NCBI RefSeq assembly: GCF_007289895.1
Contig: NZ_CP041660.1
Span: 1,364,001 to 1,428,000, forward strand
Origin: Catenovulum sediminis
Lineage (GTDB): Bacteria; Pseudomonadota; Gammaproteobacteria; Enterobacterales; Alteromonadaceae
Length of the DNA stretch: 64,000 nt
Reading direction: 5' to 3'
Part shown: positions 55,060 through 64,000 of the stretch, piece by piece
Position numbering within the stretch: position 1 is the first letter of the stretch
Layout of the letters: every line of letters starts with the position of its first letter
Notes under the pieces: model-generated
Told to the model about the DNA's origin: nothing
Seen by the model: the letters and a program-made list of their open reading frames with translations, nothing else
The model's database searches: none
Made by a program: the position numbers and the translations under genes

Positions 55060-55596
55060 GTGTCTTATATTGTTTTTCGTAGACTAAAATTTATATTGCT
55101 GTGCTTACCCTTTTTCAGTCAAGCATCCGATATCAGTCAAGTTGAAAGCAGGTTTTTATACTGGACACTGCAGCATATAAATTGGGATGCCTCTGTCGGC
55201 AATGGCCCGTTAACTTTTTGTGCATTAACCACAAGTGACTATAGTAGTGTACATACCTTGGCAAACTATCAAAGTGTCCGCAGCGGTCAATATTTTTTGG
55301 AGTTTGAGTTTTTTAAGGAAATTGAGCCATTAGTCAATTACAAAGTAGAACATGGCTGCCACCTGTTTTATTTTGAAGCCATATTTGACAATATGAATAT
55401 CCAAAACATTTTGCAGTCCGCGAAAAGACAAGGCTTTCTGACAATAGGGCAATCCGAAAAGTTTGTACAACAAAACGGCAATTTAGCGTTTATAAAAAAA
55501 GAGAACAAGTTGATCTTAATGACCAACGCGCCAGACGAAGAAGCTAAATTTAAATTTTCTGATATTTTGCTTACACATCCCGTATTAGGTAAATAA
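55060..55596 (+). CDS. YfiR family (DUF4154) periplasmic protein
   Basis: A 178-residue secreted protein with a signal peptide (FILLCLPFFSQA) and the YfiR/DUF4154 pattern: a helix with VESRFLYWTLQHINW, a strand with GPLTFCALTTSD, then HGCHLFYFE and FLTIGQSEKFVQQNGNLAFI with KLILMTN. The start is GTG at 55060 with AAGG upstream. YfiR proteins inhibit a partner membrane protein, classically the diguanylate cyclase YfiN. Here the partner is probably the kinase-like protein whose gene begins 4 bases downstream. Confidence 0.82.
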   Translation: MSYIVFRRLKFILLCLPFFSQASDISQVESRFLYWTLQHINWDASVGNGPLTFCALTTSDYSSVHTLANYQSVRSGQYFLEFEFFKEIEPLVNYKVEHGCHLFYFEAIFDNMNIQNILQSAKRQGFLTIGQSEKFVQQNGNLAFIKKENKLILMTNAPDEEAKFKFSDILLTHPVLGK

Positions 55597-55600
55597 TTTA

Positions 55601-57280
55601 ATGGCTAAATATTTTAATCTTCCAGCATGGGTTGTGCTCCTTGTCGCAATTTCGATAGGTACTTTTGCAGCAATATCGGGAAAAAGCTTACTGGCAGATA
55701 AAGAAACGGAAATTTGGTTACATCAATACCTAAAAAACGATAGTGGCAAGTTTGTCGATGTGATGCTTAAAGCTTTTAGGCAGCCACTTACGCAAATCAA
55801 TTTGATGGCAAAATTCATTAGCGTGCAGCCGACACTCACCCCAGAAGAATATAATGCACTTGTACTAGCTACAATGAAAGATACGGATTATCAATACCAT
55901 CCTATATCTTTGGCTGCATTTCAAACGACTGAGCAAAGATTGCAGCATCTTTGGTCTTACGGAATTGCAAAAGATCTGACTCAAGATCAACTCCAAAGTA
56001 CCCTGAATAGCTTACACAGAGCTGCGACTAAATACGTCAATCAATTTGTCTACTTAAGTGATAAAAGCCACGATCTACTATACGTTGCCAAGCTCGTCCA
56101 ACAACAGAACAACGAATTTTTATTTGTCAGTCAGTTGGATAGCGCATTATTAGAAACGGCACTACATCTACAAGCATGGCCAAAAAACATCGATATTGAA
56201 GTACGTCTATCAACGAGCCAAGAAAATATTCATTTATTAAGTTGGCAGTTCGGTGAAATAGCCAATGCTCTATCTCCATCCGTTCAACTAAAAGGTTCTT
56301 TGCATCAGCTAGATTTTGTAATCGATACTGCAGCGAATGGTTTTTATCCAACACCGGTATCTCACCATGCTAGCAATAAATTATTTGGTCAAATAATCTT
56401 TTTTACCCTTATTCTCTGCTTGCTAATCGCGCTACTAATATTCAAAGAATATAAAACCACACAGCGAGATAAAACCCTTGTTGAAAAGTTAGAGCAGACA
56501 CAAGATCAGCTTACTCAAGCTCAACAAAACATAAAACGTACCGCGCGCTTAGCCATTATTAATGATATGGCGCCCATTGCAGCTGCCGAAATAACACCTG
56601 CTATCACTCAGTCAATAAAAGCCATAGCTTCTTTAGAAGAGCGTACCGTTAATTTAAAAGCTAAACTGGAAGGCGGAAAAGTTACTAAATCATTGGTTTC
56701 TAATCACTTAGACAATGCATTACAACTCGTCCGAATTTCATCTTCGCAATTAATGTCAGCAGCCGAGTCAACATACAACCTAGAGCAATTTGCCAATGAC
56801 CTAGCTGATGATCCAGTTCGAAAAATCAACTTACAAATTCATGTAAATGTCATTAAGAGTACTTTTCAAAAAACCTTTAAACATAAAAAGGTCAAGTTTA
56901 TTGAAAATATCCCTGCCGACATCGAATTAAACACTCATTCTGGCTCATTGACCCATATGTTATGCATACTCTTTAACAATTGCATTGAGCATGGCTTTAA
57001 TGGTAAAACGGATGGCATCATTATGATAGAGGCTTTTGTTGATAGAAAAACTCAGAATATCAACTTACGGTTAGAAGACAATGGCGTTGGCATTGCTGAA
57101 GATAAAATAGAACAGGTGTTAATCAGTGAAAGTAATGATGCGCACTCAGGTTTAGCTTTAGCCTCTTTACTTGTGCAAGAAAAACTGGCTGGTCAGATAC
57201 AGATAAAAAGTAAAGTCGGTAAATTTACTAGAGTTACAGTTAGCCTAACATCTGATTTAAGCAAGCAAAAAAGAAGGTAA
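55601..57280 (+). CDS. Histidine-kinase-like membrane protein without phospho-acceptor histidine
   Basis: A 559-residue protein with transmembrane helices at 8-28 and 262-281 around a periplasmic sensor domain. A coiled coil (285-315), a degenerate dimerisation region (315-395) and a C-terminal HATPase domain (445-551) follow. The N-box FNNCIEHGF (458-466) and G1 box DNGVG (493-497) look functional. Where related kinases read A-H-E-I-N-T-P, this protein has AAAEITPAI (327-335), with no histidine between 315 and 368. It is probably unable to autophosphorylate in the usual way. It follows the YfiR-like gene by 4 bases, so the pair is likely a signalling unit. Confidence 0.82.
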   Translation: MAKYFNLPAWVVLLVAISIGTFAAISGKSLLADKETEIWLHQYLKNDSGKFVDVMLKAFRQPLTQINLMAKFISVQPTLTPEEYNALVLATMKDTDYQYHPISLAAFQTTEQRLQHLWSYGIAKDLTQDQLQSTLNSLHRAATKYVNQFVYLSDKSHDLLYVAKLVQQQNNEFLFVSQLDSALLETALHLQAWPKNIDIEVRLSTSQENIHLLSWQFGEIANALSPSVQLKGSLHQLDFVIDTAANGFYPTPVSHHASNKLFGQIIFFTLILCLLIALLIFKEYKTTQRDKTLVEKLEQTQDQLTQAQQNIKRTARLAIINDMAPIAAAEITPAITQSIKAIASLEERTVNLKAKLEGGKVTKSLVSNHLDNALQLVRISSSQLMSAAESTYNLEQFANDLADDPVRKINLQIHVNVIKSTFQKTFKHKKVKFIENIPADIELNTHSGSLTHMLCILFNNCIEHGFNGKTDGIIMIEAFVDRKTQNINLRLEDNGVGIAEDKIEQVLISESNDAHSGLALASLLVQEKLAGQIQIKSKVGKFTRVTVSLTSDLSKQKRR

Positions 57281-57493
57281 CATAGCGATTACCTTGTCAT
57301 ATAAAAAGCTGTAAATAGAAGTCATATACGATCCAAACTAGTTAATATCTTTACGCCTAAGTGATTAATTTTACTCTATATAATTTTTATTCATTTGCTA
57401 ATGAGAATTAATGTTATAAAAAACCTAGATCTTTAGCCAACAACAGCGTAAATTGTCTGCCACGTTTTGTTGTATGCTTTTTGACCTTTAAAG

Positions 57494-57646
57494 TTATTCA
57501 CGAAACTATCCACATTAACGAAGACATAATACAAACAACAAATAGAATAATAAAATACAAATAAAACAATAAGTTAATTATAAAAAATCTTAATTTTATT
57601 CGCTGATAGTAAAGCATCAAATGATTTTTCAACAAAGTTATCCACA
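57494..57646 (+). promoter_or_regulatory. Cluster of DnaA-box-like 9-mers upstream of polA
   Basis: The perfect consensus TTATCCACA is at 57638-57646. Two near matches precede it, CTATCCACA at 57506-57514 and TTATTCACG at 57494-57502, all in the same orientation and separated by an AT-rich block. Binding of DnaA is inferred from sequence alone. Confidence 0.5.
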
Positions 57647-57692
57647 ATTCACGCAATTTATTTTGTGGGATAGCCTGCGCGCGTTAATCCAG

Positions 57693-57698
57693 TATAAT
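57693..57698 (+). promoter_or_regulatory. -10 element of the polA promoter
   Basis: A perfect TATAAT stands 46 bases before the polA start at 57745. It overlaps an upstream in-frame ATG at 57697, which therefore cannot be the real start of the transcript's coding region. No good -35 is seen at the right spacing. Confidence 0.5.
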
Positions 57699-57744
57699 GC
57701 AACCATACACTGACCTCCTGATAAAAGAGATATCAAAGTTTACT

Positions 57745-60489
57745 ATGACTCAAATCCCTGAAAACCCACTTATTCTTGTTGACGGTTCATCCTATTTATT
57801 TAGAGCCTTTCATGCGCCGCCGCATCTAACCAACTCTAAAGGTGAGCCTACAGGTGCGGTTTATGGGGTTGTTAATATGTTACGCAGCCTCATTAATCGT
57901 TTCAAGCCAACCCAGATGGCGGTTATTTTTGACGCTAAAGGCAAAACCTTCCGCAATGACATGTACCCTGAATACAAAGCAAATCGCCCACCTATGCCTG
58001 ATGATTTGCGCATTCAAATAGAGCCACTGCATAAAATAATAAAAGCACTTGGCTTACCTTTAATTTCAATAGAGGGTGTTGAAGCGGATGATGTAATAGG
58101 TACTTTAGCCAAACAGGCAAGCGCACAAAATCGCCATGTTTTAATTAGCACCGGTGACAAAGATATGGCTCAGCTTGTTAATTCTCACGTTACGTTAATT
58201 AACACGATGACAGATACCATATTGGATGAAAAGGGTGTGCATAATAAATTTGGTATTGGACCAGAACTTATCATCGACTACCTCGCACTGATGGGAGACA
58301 AAGTAGACAATATCCCTGGCTTGCCGGGTGTTGGCGAAAAAACGGCTCTAGCAATGTTACAGGGCATCGGTAGCATGGCAAAGCTATATGAAGATCCCGA
58401 AAAAGTTGCGACTTTGTCTTTTCGCGGCGCTAAAAGCATGCCGAAAAAGCTCGTTGAAAATGAAAAAGAAGCGAAATTATCCTATGAGCTAGCGACTATT
58501 AAAACAGATGTAGAATTAGATATTGCCTTTGACAAACTAGATATTGCTTCACCTGATCAATCACAGTTAATCGAACTTTATAAAGAAATGGAATTTAAAC
58601 GCTGGTTGTCTGATGTCATTGGGCAGTCACAAGAAAAGGTAGCGGAGAGCGAAGTTGAAAAAATAGCCGAAAAAGTCGATGCCAATTACAGTTGTATATT
58701 AGATAAAACCGAATTCAATTTATGGTTGGCCAAATTACAAAAAGCGGAATTGATCGCGTTTGATACAGAAACGACATCTTTAAATTACATGCAAGCTGAA
58801 ATTGTTGGTGTTTCTTTTGCGATTAAGCCAGGAGAAGCAGCTTATGTACCTGTTGCACATGATTACACAGATGCACCCCAGCAGCTTGACAGAGGTTGGG
58901 TATTAGCGCAGTTAAAACCCCTTTTAGAAGATCCAAACAAATCTTTCGTTGGCCAAAACTTAAAGTATGACAAACATGTACTAGCCAATTACGACATTGA
59001 CTTGCAAGGTATCGCCCATGATTCAATGATCGAATCGTATGTCTATAACAGTGTTGGTACTCGCCATGATATGGATAGTCTAGCGTTAAAATACTTGGGG
59101 CATAAAAATATCAGCTTTGAAGAGATTGCCGGAAAAGGCGCTAAACAGCTTACTTTCAACCAAATCCCATTAGAAACCGCTGCACCTTATGCGGCAGAAG
59201 ACGCTGATATTACATTGCAATTACACCAAAAGTTATGGTCTGAGCTCTCAAGAGATGAAAAACTCAAAGAGGTTTACCAAACTATTGAATTGCCGCTCAT
59301 TCCTGTCCTCAGCAAGATTGAACAAAATGGCGTTTTAATTGACAGCTATCAGTTGTCACAACAGAGTGAAGATATTTTAATACGCTTAGCAGAGTTAGAA
59401 GCGAAAGCTTATGATATTGCCGGAGAAAAATTCAATCTTGGCTCAACCAAACAACTGCAACAAATTTTGTTTGAAAAGTTGAATCACCCTATCATTAAAA
59501 AAACGCCAAAAGGCGCCCCTTCAACAGCAGAAGAAGTGTTACAAGAACTTGCGCTAGATTATCCCTTGCCAAAAGTGATTATAGAATATCGCGGATTAGC
59601 AAAATTAAAATCGACTTATACTGACAAACTACCGTTAATGGTTGCCAATAAAACCGGCCGTGTACATACCTCATATCATCAAGCTGTTACTGCAACAGGT
59701 CGTTTATCCTCTACTGATCCAAATCTGCAAAATATTCCGATTCGAAATGAAGAAGGCCGAAAAGTCAGAAAAGCTTTTGTCGCACGCGAAGGCTACAAAA
59801 TTATGGCGGCCGATTACTCACAAATAGAACTCAGGATCATGGCGCACTTATCTAATGATGAAGGTCTACTCAAAGCATTTTCTGAAGGTAAGGATATCCA
59901 CAAAGCGACAGCTGCCGAGGTATTTAATACTCCATTGGATGAGGTAAGCGCAGAGCAACGCAGAAGCGCAAAAGCCATAAACTTTGGTTTAATCTATGGA
60001 ATGTCGGCTTTCGGACTCTCCCGACAACTTGGTATTCCACGTGGCGAAGCGCAGAATTATATGGACTTATATTTCGAAAGATATCCAGGAGTCTTGAAAT
60101 ACATGGAGACAACCCGTGCGTTTGCAGAAGAGCATGGCTATGTTGAAACAATCTTTGGCCGCAGATTACAGTTGCCTGATATTAAAGCTCGCAATGGCGC
60201 TGTTCGTAAAGCAGCAGAGCGAGCGGCTATCAACGCCCCCATGCAAGGCACGGCTGCCGATATCATTAAATATGCGATGATAAAAGTAGATCAATGGATC
60301 AAAGAGTTAAACAACCTAGATGTTGTAATGATAATGCAAGTTCATGATGAATTAGTTTTCGAAGTAAAAGATGAATTTGTAGAACAAGCTAAACTTAAAA
60401 TTCAGGAAATTATGCAAGATGCTGCAAAATTAAATGTTCCTTTGCTTGTCGAAGCTGGAGTCGGTGACAACTGGGATCAAGCACATTAA
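57745..60489 (+). CDS. polA: DNA polymerase I
   Basis: A 914-residue repair and lagging-strand polymerase. The 5' nuclease domain (residues 1-300) starts [20 protein letters not shown]. The 3'-5' exonuclease domain keeps its metal ligands ([26 protein letters not shown]), so proofreading should be active. The polymerase domain has [37 protein letters not shown] and [11 protein letters not shown]. The start at 57745 matches E. coli PolA; the ATG at 57697 overlaps the promoter. Confidence 0.97.
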   Translation: MTQIPENPLILVDGSSYLFRAFHAPPHLTNSKGEPTGAVYGVVNMLRSLINRFKPTQMAVIFDAKGKTFRNDMYPEYKANRPPMPDDLRIQIEPLHKIIKALGLPLISIEGVEADDVIGTLAKQASAQNRHVLISTGDKDMAQLVNSHVTLINTMTDTILDEKGVHNKFGIGPELIIDYLALMGDKVDNIPGLPGVGEKTALAMLQGIGSMAKLYEDPEKVATLSFRGAKSMPKKLVENEKEAKLSYELATIKTDVELDIAFDKLDIASPDQSQLIELYKEMEFKRWLSDVIGQSQEKVAESEVEKIAEKVDANYSCILDKTEFNLWLAKLQKAELIAFDTETTSLNYMQAEIVGVSFAIKPGEAAYVPVAHDYTDAPQQLDRGWVLAQLKPLLEDPNKSFVGQNLKYDKHVLANYDIDLQGIAHDSMIESYVYNSVGTRHDMDSLALKYLGHKNISFEEIAGKGAKQLTFNQIPLETAAPYAAEDADITLQLHQKLWSELSRDEKLKEVYQTIELPLIPVLSKIEQNGVLIDSYQLSQQSEDILIRLAELEAKAYDIAGEKFNLGSTKQLQQILFEKLNHPIIKKTPKGAPSTAEEVLQELALDYPLPKVIIEYRGLAKLKSTYTDKLPLMVANKTGRVHTSYHQAVTATGRLSSTDPNLQNIPIRNEEGRKVRKAFVAREGYKIMAADYSQIELRIMAHLSNDEGLLKAFSEGKDIHKATAAEVFNTPLDEVSAEQRRSAKAINFGLIYGMSAFGLSRQLGIPRGEAQNYMDLYFERYPGVLKYMETTRAFAEEHGYVETIFGRRLQLPDIKARNGAVRKAAERAAINAPMQGTAADIIKYAMIKVDQWIKELNNLDVVMIMQVHDELVFEVKDEFVEQAKLKIQEIMQDAAKLNVPLLVEAGVGDNWDQAH

Positions 60490-60523
60490 CCATGTGAGAG
60501 TATTGGGCGGATTGTAGGTCGGC

Positions 60524-60606
60524 GTGTAGGTTGGCCTTTAGGCCAACAAAGGCATATTGCGCAATGACTGAATTTAGAGCTGTCGCCCTAAAGGACGGAC
60601 CTACAC
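60524..60606. repeat. REP/BIME-like repeat unit, copy 1
   Basis: An 83-base unit bounded by perfect inverted ends GTGTAGGT and ACCTACAC. Its left arm holds the hairpin GTTGGCCTTTAGGCCAAC (60530-60547), and its right arm holds a related hairpin, GTCGCCCTAAAGGACGGAC (60582-60600). The two-hairpin layout is that of REP-derived BIME elements. Confidence 0.7.
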
Positions 60607-60653
60607 TGCAGTGAAACTTATAACTAAAATGTAGATCGCAGCTTTGGCTCGAC

Positions 60654-60734
60654 GTGTAGGTTGGTCTTTAGGCCAACATGAAAGATACACAATAGTCGAA
60701 CTAAACATCGTCGCCCTAAAGGGCAGACCTACAC
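60654..60734. repeat. REP/BIME-like repeat unit, copy 2
   Basis: An 81-base unit in the same orientation, 130 bases after copy 1. It has the same ends (GTGTAGGT, ACCTACAC) and the same two hairpins with single-base changes (GTTGGTCTTTAGGCCAAC and GTCGCCCTAAAGGGCAGAC), but its middle differs. Conserved arms with a diverged centre suggest selection or mobility acting on the hairpins. Confidence 0.7.
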
Positions 60735-60755
60735 TCGTAGCTCGTAGCGCGTAGC
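60735..60755. repeat. Short 7-base tandem repeat
   Basis: TCGTAGC is repeated twice (60735-60748) and followed by GCGTAGC (60749-60755), directly after the second REP-like unit. It may be a slippage product. Confidence 0.6.
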
Positions 60756-60785
60756 GCGTCAAAATCTTTGATCTCTAAACGCAAA

Positions 60786-60811
60786 AAGCCCATCTCTTTT
60801 GAGATGGGCTT
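60786..60811 (-). terminator. Intrinsic terminator of the rRNA operon
   Basis: An 11-base perfect stem (AAGCCCATCTC with GAGATGGGCTT) closes on a 4-base loop and is followed on the minus strand by a run of five T. It lies about 90 bases downstream of the 5S gene, in the right orientation to end the rRNA transcript. Confidence 0.9.
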
Positions 60812-60901
60812 AATATACTTTTATCAGTTGATAATACTTTTTGATTAATTTTTATTACTTTGTTTTTGTCTTAATCTATTTTATCAACCAATCTAATTTG
60901 A

Positions 60902-61018
60902 AGCCTGGCAGTGTGCTACTCTCACATGGGAAACCCCACACTACCATCGCCGCTATTGTGTTTCACTTCTGAGTTCGAAATGGATCAGGTGGTTCCACAA
61001 TGCTATCGCCGCCAGGCA
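60902..61018 (-). rRNA. rrf: 5S ribosomal RNA
   Basis: Read on the minus strand it begins TGCCTGGCGGCGATAGC, contains the conserved CGAACTCAGAAGTGAAAC and ends GAGAGTAG, then ACTGCCAGGC. The terminal stem TGCCTGGC/GCCAGGC is intact. It is about 117 bases, the normal size, and follows the 23S gene after a 162-base spacer. Ends are given to within a few bases. Confidence 0.95.
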
Positions 61019-61180
61019 TAAACTGTCACCTGAATGGATTCAATTACATCGCAGTGCCACAGATGACAAAGCGCGATGCTTGATTTCCAGTCAAGTCTTA
61101 ATCTGGACTGTTTGTAGTAAAAAATTCTCATGCGCTCAAGCTTAATCTTTATATCCAATCCAATAAACATTCGGCGTTGT

Positions 61181-64000
<2,820 letters not shown>

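Larger units (their letters stand above)
57281..57744. other. Long AT-rich non-coding region upstream of polA
   Basis: This region of 464 bases has no gene I can support. It holds a TATAAT at 57379-57384 with a Fur-box-like stretch at 57397-57415, three DnaA-box-like sites between 57494 and 57646, an extremely AT-rich block at about 57520-57605, and the -10 of the polA promoter at 57693-57698. Confidence 0.7.
60490..60900. other. Intergenic region between polA and the rRNA operon
   Basis: About 410 bases without a protein gene. It contains two REP-like units, a short 7-base tandem repeat and the terminator of the rRNA operon, each listed separately. Relics of a similar repeat (TGTAGGTCGGC at 60514-60524 and TGTAGATCGCAG at 60630-60641) stand before each unit. 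Confidence 0.75.

Overview
The window comes from a gammaproteobacterium, most likely a marine member of the Alteromonadales. The reasons are gene order (mlaFEDCB-ibaG-murA; yrbG-kdsD-kdsC-lptCAB-rpoN-hpf-ptsN-rapZ-ptsO; lptD-surA-pdxA-rsmA-apaG-apaH with amgK-murU-djlA beside it; dapF-DUF484-xerC-yigB), moderately low GC, and a polysaccharide-use locus built from a TonB-dependent receptor, a vSGLT-like symporter, surface lipoprotein glycosidases and tryptophan-halogenase-like flavoproteins. Species cannot be fixed from this sequence.

Layout. 1-4.9 kb: the end of degS meets murA tail to tail, and the minus-strand Mla phospholipid-transport operon leads into ibaG and murA. 5.1-12.9 kb: a plus-strand envelope and regulation operon with KDO synthesis (kdsD, kdsC), LPS transport (lptC, lptA, lptB), sigma-54, hibernation factor and nitrogen-PTS genes. 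13.0-14.4 kb: mgtE. 14.4-32.7 kb: a maltodextrin/starch locus containing a pullulanase lipoprotein, an SLC5 symporter, a six-hairpin glycosidase lipoprotein, an S9 peptidase, two halogenase-like genes, a TonB-dependent receptor and a frameshifted GH13 alpha-glucosidase. Four copies of a palindrome with core ATACGTAT stand before four of these genes. In three of them it sits at a fixed distance upstream of a recognisable -35/-10 pair, so I read the locus as one LacI-type regulon whose regulator lies elsewhere. 32.7-42.0 kb: apaH, apaG, rsmA, pdxA, surA, lptD (minus) and amgK, murU, djlA (plus). 42.0-47.5 kb: a HAMP-PilZ membrane protein and a three-gene polysaccharide export set (beta-barrel, short Wza-like, Wzc-like). 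47.5-54.9 kb: yigB, xerC, DUF484, dapF, an aspartic-protease-like TPR protein, cysE, yajQ, rsmJ and a Tag-like DNA glycosylase. 55.0-57.3 kb: a YfiR-like protein and a histidine-kinase-like protein with no phospho-acceptor histidine. 57.7-60.5 kb: polA, preceded by DnaA-box-like sites. 60.5-64 kb: paired REP-like repeats, then the terminator, 5S and most of the 23S gene of an rRNA operon on the minus strand.

How the genes fit together. Most of the window is conserved envelope biogenesis: lipid asymmetry, LPS synthesis and export, outer-membrane protein folding, and peptidoglycan synthesis and recycling. The accessory part is the alpha-glucan locus. Surface lipoproteins trim branched glucan, the TonB-dependent receptor imports oligosaccharide, the symporter takes up released sugar with sodium, and the alpha-glucosidase (if restored to frame) finishes hydrolysis inside. 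No inner-membrane maltodextrin transporter and no regulator gene is present. The role of the two halogenase-like flavoproteins in this setting is the least explained part of the window.
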